Shown here: positions 9,268 to 17,993 of the stretch, one piece after another | Layout of the letters: each line of letters starts with the position of its first letter | Position numbering within the stretch: position 1 is the first letter of the stretch | Source of the DNA: Clostridiales bacterium | GTDB taxonomy: Bacteria; Bacillota; Clostridia; Christensenellales; Aristaeellaceae | Length of the DNA: 61,575 nucleotides | Direction of reading: 5' to 3' | NCBI GenBank assembly: GCA_012837965.1 | Contig: DUQF01000029.1 | Location: forward strand, 1-61,575 | Program-made: the position numbers and the translations under genes | Notes under the pieces: generated by a model | Seen by the model: the letters and a program-made list of their open reading frames with translations, nothing else | What the model was told of the DNA's origin: nothing | Databases searched by the model: none

Positions 9268-10590
9268 CTAAGCTATAGTTTCTTCATCCTCCCCGTCCCC
9301 TTCCTCTCCTTCGGGCAGTTCAAGCGGCGCCGCTTCTTCCACGTCCCGCAGGCGGCGCACAATAGTGCGGGTGCGTTTGGTGGCCGTTTCGATGGAGTCG
9401 CTGGCCTGCCTTAATTTGGTGAGGGATTTTTCAAGCAAGTCTCCAAAACCAAGCAGGTCACGCTTGGCCTGCCCCAAAAGCTGCCAGGCTTCGCTGGAAC
9501 GCTGCTCGATGGCTAAAGTTCTAAAGCCCATTTGCAGGGAGTTGAGCAGGGCGTAAAAAGTAGAAGGGCCCGACAATACCACCCGCAAATCCCGCTGGAT
9601 TTTTTCGGTAACATCCCCAAGCTGCAAGGCCTGCGCGTACAGGCCTTCAAGCGGCAAGTACATAACCGCGAAGTCGGTGGTGTAAGGCGGCTGAATATAT
9701 TTGGAAGAAATGCGCTCGGCTTCCCGGCGCAGCAGGGTAGCAAATTCTTTTTTGGCCGCTTCAAAGGCCACCTGATCGCCTGCCTCCTGCGCCTCCACCA
9801 TCCTTGAATAGGAAGCAATGGGAAATTTGGCGTCAACGGGCAAATATAGCAGCTGGCCTTCGGTCTTGCCCGGCAGCTTGATGGCATACTCCACCCGCTC
9901 CTGAGTGTTTGGCTGAACAGCCACGTTCTGCTCGTACTTATCGGGCGGCAGAGCTTCACTGATAAGAGTACCCAGCTGCATTTCGCCCCAGATGCCACGG
10001 GTTTTAACGTTGGTGAGTACTTTCTTTAAGTCGCCTACACCGCTGGCAAGGGTTCGCATTTCACCAAGGCCTTTATATACCTGCTCTAAGCGCTCGTTGA
10101 CCAGAGAAAAACTCTCGCCAAGGCGCTTGTTGAGCGTTTGCTGCAAGCGCTCATCCACCGTTTGGCGCATCTGGTCCAGCTTTTCGGCATTTTCCCTCTG
10201 CATTTCGCTAATGCCCCGATAAAGGGTATCCCGTAAGCGCTCCACCTTTTCGTCGTTGGCAGTCAGGCGGTTTTGCAGAGTAATAGTTAACTGGCGCATT
10301 TTTTCATCTTGCCCTTGTGCGCTTGCGTCAAGGCGCTGGCCGAGGGCATCTACCCGGGCGGAAACCTGCATCCCCTCGTCCCGAAGGCGTATTTGCACCG
10401 CTGCCGTTTCTCTTGAAGAAGCCTCCTGCATTTGCCGCATGGTTTCCTGCCACTGATAGGCAGTATGGTTTTGGCTTTCTTCCTGAAATCTGGCCATGCG
10501 CTTTTCGGCGCTTCGGACAATCAAAAGCACCGCTACTATCAATAACGCAGCTATCAAAATAACCAGCAAAAGAAGACTTTGGTCAAGCAT
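9268..10590 (-). CDS. rmuC: RmuC-family DNA recombination protein
   Basis: 440 residues. An N-terminal membrane anchor (about 5-27) is followed by a long coiled coil (about 30-180) and the RmuC nuclease-like domain (about 190-400), with the family stretch TRGIWGEMQLGTLISEALPP. RmuC proteins limit inversion at short repeats; the biochemical mechanism is poorly defined. The C-terminus is acidic. Its start overlaps the end of tdk by 8 bp, so it is the last gene of the ybaB-recR-tdk-rmuC operon. Confidence 0.9.
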   Translation of the reverse strand: MLDQSLLLLVILIAALLIVAVLLIVRSAEKRMARFQEESQNHTAYQWQETMRQMQEASSRETAAVQIRLRDEGMQVSARVDALGQRLDASAQGQDEKMRQLTITLQNRLTANDEKVERLRDTLYRGISEMQRENAEKLDQMRQTVDERLQQTLNKRLGESFSLVNERLEQVYKGLGEMRTLASGVGDLKKVLTNVKTRGIWGEMQLGTLISEALPPDKYEQNVAVQPNTQERVEYAIKLPGKTEGQLLYLPVDAKFPIASYSRMVEAQEAGDQVAFEAAKKEFATLLRREAERISSKYIQPPYTTDFAVMYLPLEGLYAQALQLGDVTEKIQRDLRVVLSGPSTFYALLNSLQMGFRTLAIEQRSSEAWQLLGQAKRDLLGFGDLLEKSLTKLRQASDSIETATKRTRTIVRRLRDVEEAAPLELPEGEEGDGEDEETIA

Positions 10591-11173
10591 GGCTCTTCCC
10601 TTCCCGGTGGTGGCGGTAACATAAGCCCATATAGCGAATATCCTGCTGGTTGTCGATTAGAACCTGCTCGCCCTCACGAATCACATTACCTTCGGGATCA
10701 ACACGGGTGTTCATGGTTGCCTTTTTTCCGCACCAACATAGCCCGCCGGGCACTTCCTGTATATCTTCCGCCAAACGGAACAGCGCCGCCGAACCAGGAA
10801 AAAATTGACCCCTAAAGTCCGTACGCAGTCCGTAGCAGTAAATTTCAAGGTCCAGGCTTAAATCCGCCAATTCCTGTACCTGTTCAGCCGAAAGAAACTG
10901 GGCTTCATCGACCAAGACGAACTGAAAATCGTTATGCGCCCGTTGAATGGCAAGCCAATTGAGCTGCTCTTTAATGGAGTGGTCGGGCTGCAACACAATT
11001 TCCGCCTTGGCTTGGAGGCCAACACGGCTATAAACAATATCGTGCTCCGCCCTTGTATCGATAGCGGGCTTGAGCACCGCCACTTTCAGGCCAAGCTGCT
11101 GCAAATTATAGCGTTGCATGAGCAGTTGAGCGGTTTTTGACGAACCCATCACCCCATAATAAAAGTGCAGCAC
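10583..11173 (-). CDS. tdk: thymidine kinase (type II)
   Basis: Phosphorylates thymidine to dTMP with ATP in the salvage pathway. The P-loop GVMGSSKT is at residues 7-14, the catalytic/Mg region DEAQF near residue 89, and a zinc-lobe region (CWCGKKA, later CYRHH) near residues 144 and 187. The first zinc pair reads C-x-C where C-x-x-C is usual. 196 residues is normal. The start is GTG at 11173, directly after the recR stop (TAAGTG), with GGAGGG 8 bases upstream inside recR. Confidence 0.93.
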   Translation of the reverse strand: MLHFYYGVMGSSKTAQLLMQRYNLQQLGLKVAVLKPAIDTRAEHDIVYSRVGLQAKAEIVLQPDHSIKEQLNWLAIQRAHNDFQFVLVDEAQFLSAEQVQELADLSLDLEIYCYGLRTDFRGQFFPGSAALFRLAEDIQEVPGGLCWCGKKATMNTRVDPEGNVIREGEQVLIDNQQDIRYMGLCYRHHREGKSHA

Positions 11174-11764
11174 TTACATTTCCCTCCTGCCTTCAAGGGC
11201 TTTAAGCAGGGTTACCTCATCGGCATATTCAAGGTCGCTGCCGATGGGCACACCATAGGCGATGCGGCTAACGGTGATGCCCATGGGCTTAATCAGCCTC
11301 GCAAGGTAGCTTGCAGTCGCTTCGCCTTCAATATCGGGGTTGGTAGCGATGATTACTTCCTTTACCTGGCTATCGGCAAGGCGGCTGATGAGTTCCTTGA
11401 TGCGGATATCCTCCGGCCCAATATTGTCCATGGGCGACAACACGCCATGCAACACATGGTACAAGCCACGATAATCGTGGATGCGCTCCATGGCGGCCAC
11501 GTCCCTTGGATCTTTGACTACGCAAATGGTACTAAGGTCCCGCTTGTAGTCGGCACACACTTGGCATCTTTCGCCCGTTGTAAAGTTGCCGCACTGCGAG
11601 CATAATTTCAGGTTTTCCCGGCCCTCTAACAGCGCCTTGGCAAGCCGCTGGACATTTTCTTTGGGCTGCGCGGCTAAAAAGTAGGCAAGCCGCTGCGCGC
11701 TTTTGCGCCCGATACCGGGCAACTTGCCCAGCTCATTGGCCATTTGTTCGATGGGATTTTGCAT
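11174..11764 (-). CDS. recR: recombination mediator protein RecR
   Basis: Works with RecO to load RecA in gap repair. It has an N-terminal helix-hairpin-helix (LGKLPGIGRKSAQRLAYFL), a zinc finger CSQCGNFTTGERCQVC near residues 57-72, and a Toprim domain (about 80-175) with NPDIEGEATASYLAR. 196 residues matches the family. The start overlaps the ybaB stop by one base (TAATG), a classic coupled pair. dnaX, usually upstream of ybaB-recR, is absent here. Confidence 0.96.
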   Translation of the reverse strand: MQNPIEQMANELGKLPGIGRKSAQRLAYFLAAQPKENVQRLAKALLEGRENLKLCSQCGNFTTGERCQVCADYKRDLSTICVVKDPRDVAAMERIHDYRGLYHVLHGVLSPMDNIGPEDIRIKELISRLADSQVKEVIIATNPDIEGEATASYLARLIKPMGITVSRIAYGVPIGSDLEYADEVTLLKALEGRREM

Positions 11765-12102
11765 TAAAACAGACCGCCGCCTCCCATGGGCGCAATGGCG
11801 GAAAGGCGTTGATTCTTATCGCTTTCCATCGCCCGAAGCGCTTCGTTAACGGCCGCCAAAACCAAGTCTTCCAGCATTTCCACATCGTCGGGATCAACGG
11901 CTTCAGGCTTAATATGAAGGGCTGTTAATTCTCCCCCGCCGCTTACTTTGCAGGTGACCATGCCGCCGCCTGATGTGGCTTCATATTCTTTTTCCGCCAA
12001 TTCTTCTTGAGCCTTGGCCATTTCAGCCTGCATTTTTTGCGCCTGGCGCATCATTTGCTGAATGTTCACTCCCCCGCCAAAGCCGCCAAAATTCCGTTTC
12101 AT
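11764..12102 (-). CDS. ybaB: YbaB/EbfC nucleoid-associated protein
   Basis: A 112-residue DNA-binding dimer of the YbaB/EbfC family that lies with recR in most bacteria. A glycine-rich N-terminus (FGGFGGGVN) leads into the conserved helix with MMRQAQKMQAEMAKAQEEL, followed by the strand region KVSGGGELTALHI. The start overlaps the upstream hydrolase stop by 4 bp (ATGA) and the stop touches the recR start. Confidence 0.95.
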   Translation of the reverse strand: MKRNFGGFGGGVNIQQMMRQAQKMQAEMAKAQEELAEKEYEATSGGGMVTCKVSGGGELTALHIKPEAVDPDDVEMLEDLVLAAVNEALRAMESDKNQRLSAIAPMGGGGLF

Positions 12103-13052
12103 GGTTCATATCCTCCTAAAATATCATTCAAAAATCCGTTCACCGTTTGGATATATTCTCCCGTCCCCTCCGCAAACGCCCGGGCGTGTTCCGCTCCATC
12201 AACAGACAATTTTCGCTTTTTGCCGCCATGAGCCTGATAGAGCTTGTCCATCATGTAGTAGGGAACAAAGTCGTCTGCCGTCCCGTGGATAAACAGCATG
12301 GGCACCTTGCAATCAGGCAGTTCTTTTAGGCAGTCTGCCCGGCGCAGGTCGCCGCCAAAAAGCCGGATCATGGGGCGGGCAAGAAAAAAGAAAACACTTT
12401 CAAAAGCGGGCGGTATATTTTGTCCCGTTTGGCGCACAAAGTGACGCATTTCTTCTTCCATAGACGTGTAGCCGCAATCTTCGATACAGGCGGCAATCCT
12501 TTCGCCCGCATCGCAGGACAGAAGCATGGACACCGCCGCCCCCATGCTGCGCCCCAACACAATATGTGGCTGGGGCGTCAACTTTTCAAGTATTTCCAGC
12601 CAGCCAAGGGCGTCCTTGCGCTCACGGGCGCCAAAGGTGCAGTACCTGCCCTCGCTTTCCCCCATCGCCCGCTGGTCGGGGCAAAGAATGGAAAAACCCA
12701 TGTCATACAGCATTTTGATCTCCGCGTAATAGTATTCCTTGCGGTCGGTCCAGCCGGGAAAAACCAGCGCCCCGCCTCTGGGATTTGGGTGGGCGATATA
12801 GGCGGCCGTGAGCTTTAAGCCATCAAAAGAGGTTAAATGAACGGTTTCTTTATTAACTCCATCCATCCACTCCGCCGCCGCCTCGTGGTGGGGGTAACCT
12901 ACATCAAACTCAAGAACAGTCACCTTCTTGGGCGCATCGGGGGAAGAAGTTTTTCGCATTTCCAAGCTGCCTTTGACCTTAACGTAGGCCATCAGGACAA
13001 TCGCTATCAGCAAAACCGCAGCAATAACAATTGCCGCTAAAACAAAACCCAT
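12099..13052 (-). CDS. membrane-anchored alpha/beta hydrolase
   Basis: 317 residues with one N-terminal transmembrane helix (about 4-26) and an alpha/beta-hydrolase fold. The nucleophile elbow GRSMGA is near residue 165, the acid probably lies in GTADDFVP near residue 260, and the catalytic His in DGAEHARAF near residue 290. It resembles YqkD/S9-S33-like esterases; the substrate is unknown. It starts the ybaB-recR-tdk-rmuC transcription unit behind its own promoter (13084-13112), with GGAGGAG before the ATG. Confidence 0.8.
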   Translation of the reverse strand: MGFVLAAIVIAAVLLIAIVLMAYVKVKGSLEMRKTSSPDAPKKVTVLEFDVGYPHHEAAAEWMDGVNKETVHLTSFDGLKLTAAYIAHPNPRGGALVFPGWTDRKEYYYAEIKMLYDMGFSILCPDQRAMGESEGRYCTFGARERKDALGWLEILEKLTPQPHIVLGRSMGAAVSMLLSCDAGERIAACIEDCGYTSMEEEMRHFVRQTGQNIPPAFESVFFFLARPMIRLFGGDLRRADCLKELPDCKVPMLFIHGTADDFVPYYMMDKLYQAHGGKKRKLSVDGAEHARAFAEGTGEYIQTVNGFLNDILGGYEP

Positions 13053-13083
13053 GGTCTCCTCCCTACATTTTTTTGTCTAATTG

Positions 13084-13112
13084 AGTATATCATCCATCGC
13101 CGCTAATGGCAA
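13084..13112 (-). promoter_or_regulatory. promoter of the hydrolase-ybaB-recR-tdk-rmuC unit
   Basis: Minus strand TTGCCA (13112-13107), 17-bp spacer, TATACT (13089-13084), between the topB stop and the hydrolase start. Confidence 0.65.
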
Positions 13113-13130
13113 ACAACAATTCCTTCTCTT

Positions 13131-15257
13131 TTATTTTTTGTGGTATTCAATGGATTGCTTGGAAACGGGGCTTTCTTTTCCCAAGGGGGTAAAGGAAATC
13201 ATCCCGTCCTGTAGCCTCACAGCGCCTGTTGAGCCTACCGCCTCTCCCTTTGTGAGCAAGATTTTTAGCAGCTTTTCAGTCATTTTCGGCCCGCTGCTTC
13301 GCTCAAAACCTGTTTTCCAGAAAGTTAATTTGCAGCCCGTTCGCCAGTTCTCGCAGCCGAAAGCCTTTTGGTTTTCGATAACTTTTCCGCCGCATAGGGG
13401 GCATTTAACACCAGCGACGGTTTTCCCCTTTGATGTCCTCTTGCCTCGTACCTCCTTTTCAAAGGTGGTTTTTAACTCCCCCGTTTGGGCGCTGGTTACA
13501 AGGTAGGTGGACAGGCTCCGTATTCCCTGCATGAAGCGCTCGGTTTCCCGCTTGCCTTGGGCAATTTCGGACAGCGCCTTTTCCCATTTACCGGTTAAGA
13601 CGGGAGAGGCAATATCGTCCGGCACAATGCGAATGAGCTTAATGCCCTTGTCGGTGGGATAAAGACTCTTTCCCCTTCGTTGCACATAGCCCACCTTAAT
13701 CAATCGCTCGATAATGGCCGCCCTAGTGGCGGGTGTACCGAGGCCGGAACCTTTCATGGACTCTCGCAGTTCCTCTTCTTCCACTTCCCTGCCGGCATTT
13801 TCCATAGCCGAAAGGAGGCTGGAATCGGTGTGGGGACTTGGGGGCTTGGTGCTATCCTGTTTGATTTTCACCGACTTAACTATCGACACGTCGCCAACAT
13901 TCACCTTGGGCGCCAACGACTCCCTTTCCGTTTTGGAAGGCCTGTCAGTGGCTTTCCAGCCAATGGCTAAAATGGTTTTACCGGTTGTGAGAAAGTATTG
14001 GTTTTCGCTTACAGTAATTACTTTCACTTGCTCAAACTCGTGCGCCGGATAGAATGCGGCAAGAAACCTGCGTACGATTAGGTCATACAACTCGTTTTCG
14101 TCCTTATGCATCCTTTCCATATTGGCTTTTTGGCTGGTGGGGATAATGGCGTGGTGGTCGGATACCTTGCTGTCGTCATAGATGCGTTTGGTAAAGGCAA
14201 GTTTTCCGCCTGTCCTTGGAACACCAGTCACCAGATCATCATACCGCGGCGGTAGCAAACCCATGGTTTTTTCAACTACTTTAACCATATCGTTTGGTAA
14301 ATACCGGGAATCGGTACGGGGGTAGGTGATGGCCTTATGCCTTTCATATAAATTTTGCGCAACTTCCAGCGTTTTTTTAGCGGTGAAGTTAAGCAAGCGG
14401 TTGGCATCCCGCTGGAGGCTGGTTAAGTCATACAAAAGAGGCGGAACTTCCCGTTTCTTTTCGGTTAAAATGTCCTGAACAGTCGCTTGCTTTTTTCGGA
14501 CGCCCTGCGCAATCCCTTTGGCAGTTTCTTCGTTAGGAATGCGGTGTTTTTTGTTGTCTTCCTTGCAGGCAGGGTCGAACCACTGCCCTGAATACTCGCC
14601 AAAATCTGCCGTTAAGGTAAAGTAGCTTTCGGGGACAAAGGCCTCGATTTCATCCGCCCTCTTAACCAGCACTGCCAGAGTAGGCGTCTGCACCCTACCG
14701 ATGGAAAGAAGGGCGTCGTACCTTAAGGTATAGGCCCTGCTTGCGTTCATGCCCACCAGCCAATCGGCTTGGGAGCGGCACAGGGCGCTTTGGTATAGGC
14801 CTTGGTAGGCGCTGTTTGGCTGTAAGTTGTCAAAACCTTCCCTGATGGCGGCATCGGTCATGGAGCTGATCCACAGGCGGTCAACAGGCTTTTTGCAGCC
14901 TGTTTTTTCATAAATCAGGCGGAAAATCAACTCCCCCTCCCGCCCGGCGTCCGTTGCGCAAATGACGCGCTCAGTCGCCTTATCGTTTAACAGCTTTTTC
15001 ACTACCGCATACTGCGACCTTGTTTTACTAATCACCTTGGTGGGAATGGTTTCAGGTAAAATGGGCAAATCTTCCATGCGCCATTTTTTGTAACGCTCGT
15101 CGATTTCCTGCGGCTCACACAAGGTGACCAAATGCCCAAGCGCCCAAGTAATAGTATATTTGTCTCCCGCAATGTAGCCCTCGACCGATTTTTTGCATCC
15201 TAACACACGGGCAATATCCCTTGCCACGCTGGGTTTTTCCGCAACAACTACTATCAT
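13131..15257 (-). CDS. topB: DNA topoisomerase III
   Basis: Type IA topoisomerase that decatenates DNA through a transient 5'-phosphotyrosine. The N-terminal Toprim begins MIVVVAEKPSVARDIA and includes DAGREGELIF; the catalytic tyrosine is in TYPRTDSRYLP (about residue 310). A C-terminal zinc-finger-like repeat (CPLCGGKV then CENWRTGC) is near residues 635-660. 708 residues is normal for TopB. Its ATG overlaps the end of the upstream methyltransferase gene by 4 bp. Confidence 0.95.
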   Translation of the reverse strand: MIVVVAEKPSVARDIARVLGCKKSVEGYIAGDKYTITWALGHLVTLCEPQEIDERYKKWRMEDLPILPETIPTKVISKTRSQYAVVKKLLNDKATERVICATDAGREGELIFRLIYEKTGCKKPVDRLWISSMTDAAIREGFDNLQPNSAYQGLYQSALCRSQADWLVGMNASRAYTLRYDALLSIGRVQTPTLAVLVKRADEIEAFVPESYFTLTADFGEYSGQWFDPACKEDNKKHRIPNEETAKGIAQGVRKKQATVQDILTEKKREVPPLLYDLTSLQRDANRLLNFTAKKTLEVAQNLYERHKAITYPRTDSRYLPNDMVKVVEKTMGLLPPRYDDLVTGVPRTGGKLAFTKRIYDDSKVSDHHAIIPTSQKANMERMHKDENELYDLIVRRFLAAFYPAHEFEQVKVITVSENQYFLTTGKTILAIGWKATDRPSKTERESLAPKVNVGDVSIVKSVKIKQDSTKPPSPHTDSSLLSAMENAGREVEEEELRESMKGSGLGTPATRAAIIERLIKVGYVQRRGKSLYPTDKGIKLIRIVPDDIASPVLTGKWEKALSEIAQGKRETERFMQGIRSLSTYLVTSAQTGELKTTFEKEVRGKRTSKGKTVAGVKCPLCGGKVIENQKAFGCENWRTGCKLTFWKTGFERSSGPKMTEKLLKILLTKGEAVGSTGAVRLQDGMISFTPLGKESPVSKQSIEYHKK

Positions 15258-15922
15258 GGGGCTTCCTCTTTCTTTATTTGCGATAGGACAACTGTCGGTT
15301 CGTACGTTACGCCTGCATTCACGTCCTTCCTTGCCTCTATCAACACAAGGTAAGGCGGCTTGTGCGTCAGGCTTTGAACAAACTGTACCCGCTTAATTTC
15401 AAAGCCATTATTCTGGCAAGCCTTGGTAAAGGAAAAAAGCAAGGGCGCCGGGCACATGCTGATAAGCCTGCCCTTTGGTTTTAACAAACGATGGGCAACG
15501 CAGCATAAATCTTCATAGGTGAAGCCCGCTCGCGTGCGGGCAAGGACATGTTTTTGCACCTGCCCGGCCTTGGCATAAGGCGGGTTTGATATAACCGTAT
15601 CATACAGGCAATCACTACGAAAGTCACGAATATCATTACAATAAGCTCGTACCTTTTCTTCAAGCGCGTTCAGCCTGATACCTTCTTTAAGAAGCGATAC
15701 GGCTTCTGGGTCAATTTCCACACAATCGATGAAAAAATCTTTTTCCCTGCCCAACAGCAAAAAAGCAAGTACGCCGCTTGCCGCGCCAAGGTCAAGCAGT
15801 TTTTCACCTTTCTTTAAAGGGACAAAGCGGGACAATAAAACCGCATCGTGCCCGTAAGGATAAACGCCTTCATCCATTACAAGACAAATACCTGCATCCA
15901 ACATATCATATCGCTTTTTCAT
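15254..15922 (-). CDS. tRNA1(Val) (adenine-N6)-methyltransferase-like protein
   Basis: A SAM-dependent methyltransferase of the TrmN6/YfiC (COG4123) group, 222 residues. The SAM site is LLDLGAASGVLAFLL (about 43-57) and the N6-adenine catalytic motif is SNPPY (about 115). The family methylates A37 of tRNA-Val in E. coli; the target in Firmicutes is not proven. The gene is coupled to topB by a 4-bp overlap and starts just downstream of the ferredoxin terminator, so it is probably read through from there or from an unseen promoter. Confidence 0.85.
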   Translation of the reverse strand: MKKRYDMLDAGICLVMDEGVYPYGHDAVLLSRFVPLKKGEKLLDLGAASGVLAFLLLGREKDFFIDCVEIDPEAVSLLKEGIRLNALEEKVRAYCNDIRDFRSDCLYDTVISNPPYAKAGQVQKHVLARTRAGFTYEDLCCVAHRLLKPKGRLISMCPAPLLFSFTKACQNNGFEIKRVQFVQSLTHKPPYLVLIEARKDVNAGVTYEPTVVLSQIKKEEAP

Positions 15923-15931
15923 AAAAATCTA

Positions 15932-15958
15932 AACAAAAAAATGCCGCGCATGCGCGGC
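15932..15958 (-). terminator. rho-independent terminator after the ferredoxin gene
   Basis: The palindrome GCCGCGCATGCGCGGC (15943-15958) is followed on the minus strand by ATTTTTTTG, 16 bp past the ferredoxin stop. Confidence 0.85.
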
Positions 15959-15973
15959 GATAGTGTTGGTGAA

Positions 15974-16144
15974 TTATTCTTGCACGGGGGCGCCGACGGG
16001 GCAAACATCTGCACAGTTGCCGCAATCGATGCACTGATCTTCATCGATAACGTAGATGCCGTCGCCTTCCGAGATGCAATCCTGGGGACACTCGTCTACG
16101 CAAACGCCACAGCTGATGCAAGCATCAGAAATCTTATAAGCCAT
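15974..16144 (-). CDS. 2[4Fe-4S] ferredoxin
   Basis: A 56-residue clostridial-type electron carrier. Two cluster motifs are visible: C9-x2-C12-x2-C15-x3-C19-P and C38-x2-C41-x2-C44-x3-C48-P, separated by an acidic linker. It starts MAYKISDACISCG, typical of the family. GGAGGT lies 7 bases before the ATG. It has its own promoter (16187-16215) and a strong terminator, so it is monocistronic and probably highly expressed; the partner enzyme is not identified here. Confidence 0.95.
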   Translation of the reverse strand: MAYKISDACISCGVCVDECPQDCISEGDGIYVIDEDQCIDCGNCADVCPVGAPVQE

Positions 16145-16186
16145 AATCCAAACCTCCTTTATTCACGCCGCTGCGTGTCAATCGGT

Positions 16187-16215
16187 ATTATAGACCATTT
16201 ACAAAAATTCCGCAA
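16187..16215 (-). promoter_or_regulatory. ferredoxin promoter
   Basis: Minus strand TTGCGG (16215-16210), 17-bp spacer, TATAAT (16192-16187), about 43 bp before the ferredoxin ATG. Confidence 0.65.
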
Positions 16216-16218
16216 GGG

Positions 16219-16863
16219 TTAATCCAGTAAAAGTGCCTGAAGTTCCTGCGGAGAATGCGCAAAATAGTGAGGATGAGCTGTTTTAAGCATATCCTCAGTT
16301 TGAAAACCCCAAGTCACCGCCACTGAATCCAGGCCTAAATTATGCGCTGTTTTCATGTCGGTCACTGTGTCGCCGACATACCAGACTACATCCGGATGAA
16401 GCCCAAGCTTTTTAAGCGCCATATTGCCCAAAGTCGGGTCGGGCTTAATGGGCAAATTAGCAATCCGTCCTTGCAGATGAGCAAAAGAAATGTCGGAAAA
16501 ATAGTATTTAATGATGTTTTTCACATCGGAATCGTCCTTGTTGCTTAAAACAATAAGCTGCATTCCGTGCGCTTGAAGATTATTTAACATTTCCACAACG
16601 CCATCAAAGGGTTTGGTTTGTACCCTTGAATGCTGGGCGTAGTAAGCTCGATATTCCTGATAAACCTTGTCCAGCTTGCTTTCGTCGCCCAAAAGCGCAC
16701 GTTTGCACAGGTTCAGGGCGCCATCGCCCGTAAACAGCTTATATGCTTCCAGGGGATGCTCTTTATATCCGTTATTCTTTAGCACGGTGTTCACCGCCCC
16801 GCCGATATCGGCCAAAGAGTCAATCAGCGTGCCGTCCAAATCAAAAATCACAGCTTTTTTCAT
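16219..16863 (-). CDS. HAD-family phosphatase (phosphoglycolate phosphatase-like)
   Basis: 214 residues. Motif I DLDGTL (residues 8-13, nucleophile first Asp), motif II VLSNKDD near 105, a lysine region (PIKPDPT) near 137 and motif IV GDTVTDM near 160 define the HAD superfamily with a C1 cap, as in Gph. Substrate cannot be read from sequence. It is divergent from vanY with overlapping promoter regions. Confidence 0.88.
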   Translation of the reverse strand: MKKAVIFDLDGTLIDSLADIGGAVNTVLKNNGYKEHPLEAYKLFTGDGALNLCKRALLGDESKLDKVYQEYRAYYAQHSRVQTKPFDGVVEMLNNLQAHGMQLIVLSNKDDSDVKNIIKYYFSDISFAHLQGRIANLPIKPDPTLGNMALKKLGLHPDVVWYVGDTVTDMKTAHNLGLDSVAVTWGFQTEDMLKTAHPHYFAHSPQELQALLLD

Positions 16864-16886
16864 TTAGTCCGCCTCCTATGCGCCCT

Positions 16887-16894
16887 ATTATACC
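16887..16894 (-). promoter_or_regulatory. extended -10 promoter of the HAD phosphatase gene
   Basis: Minus strand TGGTATAAT with TATAAT at 16892-16887; no good -35. It lies back to back with the vanY promoter. Confidence 0.5.
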
Positions 16895-16906
16895 AGCAAA
16901 GGGCGA

Positions 16907-16935
16907 TTGACACCATCGAATAAAGCGCCTATACT
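16907..16935 (+). promoter_or_regulatory. vanY-like gene promoter
   Basis: TTGACA (16907-16912), 17-bp spacer, TATACT (16930-16935); the ATG is at 16953, giving a very short leader that carries GGAGGT. Confidence 0.75.
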
Positions 16936-16952
16936 GCCTTTGGAGGTAAGAG

Positions 16953-17960
16953 ATGAAACGACTTATTCCTGTTGTTTATGGTTTGGCCCTCATCCTGTCG
17001 GCTGTTTTGGTGTTTTTAGGCGTCCAGAATATGAAAGACTCCAAAAAACTGGACGAAACGTACGCCTATGAGGCGTCCATCACCCCCACGGCAAGCATTG
17101 CCCCGCCCACTTTATTTTCACGCCCCACGCAGGCGCTGCTACGAGTGGGCTCTGCCAATACGGAAGTCAAACGCCTACAAGAAAAGCTGAAAGAGCTTGG
17201 CTACTATAGTGGTGAGATTGACGGTCAATTCGGAGGCGGTACTAAAGCCGCAGTGGAAACCTTTCAAAGGCAACATGGCCTTGTGGCTGATGGGCTTGCC
17301 GGTGAAAGCACACTCGGCATGCTGTACTCCCAAAAAGCCCACCCCCATACACCCGAGCCAGAAACGCCGACACCCACCTTGGTCAACAAAAGCCATCCCC
17401 TGCCGGACGGTTATGCGCCCAAAAACTTAATACAGCTATCAAGCGTTATTGGCGAAGACTTGGCTGTTTTATCAGACCCGGATGAACAGGCGAATAGCCA
17501 AGCCGCACTTGCCCTTCAGTCCCTTTTGACCGCCGCGCAAAAACAAGGTTACACTTCTTGGAAAATAAACGAAGGCTTCCGCAGCTTTAGTGAGCAGGAA
17601 GTCTTATTTTTAAAGCGAAAAACCGCTTTTATGGACGGAAGCGAAACAGGCTTTGAAATGAGTGAGCAAGGCGCACAAAGGGAGACCGAGCGCACCGTCG
17701 CCCGCCCCGGCATGAGCGAACACCACACCGGCCTTGCCTTTGACGTGGGCGTTATCGGTATGCCGTTTGGAGACTCTCAAGAATCGGTCTGGCTTGAAAA
17801 AAACGCTCACCTTTACGGCTTCATCCTCCGCTATCCACTTGGTAAGGAAGATATTTCCGGCTTTGAGTATGAGCCCTGGCACATACGCTATGTAGGTATA
17901 GAGCACGCCAAAGCCATGCATGAAAAGGGACTGACGCTGGAAGAATATTTAGGGAAGTAA
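16953..17960 (+). CDS. peptidoglycan-binding D-alanyl-D-alanine carboxypeptidase (VanY, M15B)
   Basis: Cleaves the terminal D-Ala from peptidoglycan stem peptides, outside the membrane. It has an N-terminal membrane anchor (about 5-23), a linker, then a PG_binding_1 domain (about 60-128, ending near DGLAGESTLGMLY), a proline/threonine linker (about 130-150) and a VanY domain (about 150-330). Zinc ligands are visible in SEHHTGLAFDVG (His, Asp) and EPWHIRYV (His), with the general base Glu in the latter. 335 residues. The start has GGAGGT 5 bases upstream. The gene stands alone between a promoter and a terminator. A role in vancomycin resistance is not implied. Confidence 0.92.
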   Translation: MKRLIPVVYGLALILSAVLVFLGVQNMKDSKKLDETYAYEASITPTASIAPPTLFSRPTQALLRVGSANTEVKRLQEKLKELGYYSGEIDGQFGGGTKAAVETFQRQHGLVADGLAGESTLGMLYSQKAHPHTPEPETPTPTLVNKSHPLPDGYAPKNLIQLSSVIGEDLAVLSDPDEQANSQAALALQSLLTAAQKQGYTSWKINEGFRSFSEQEVLFLKRKTAFMDGSETGFEMSEQGAQRETERTVARPGMSEHHTGLAFDVGVIGMPFGDSQESVWLEKNAHLYGFILRYPLGKEDISGFEYEPWHIRYVGIEHAKAMHEKGLTLEEYLGK

Positions 17961-17962
17961 AA

Positions 17963-17988
17963 AGGACGGAACAACCGCCCTTTTTTGG
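17963..17988 (+). terminator. terminator of the vanY-like gene
   Basis: AAGGACGG pairs with CCGCCCTT with one A/C mismatch, followed by TTTTTT. It lies between convergent genes. Confidence 0.7.
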
Positions 17989-17993
17989 TTTGT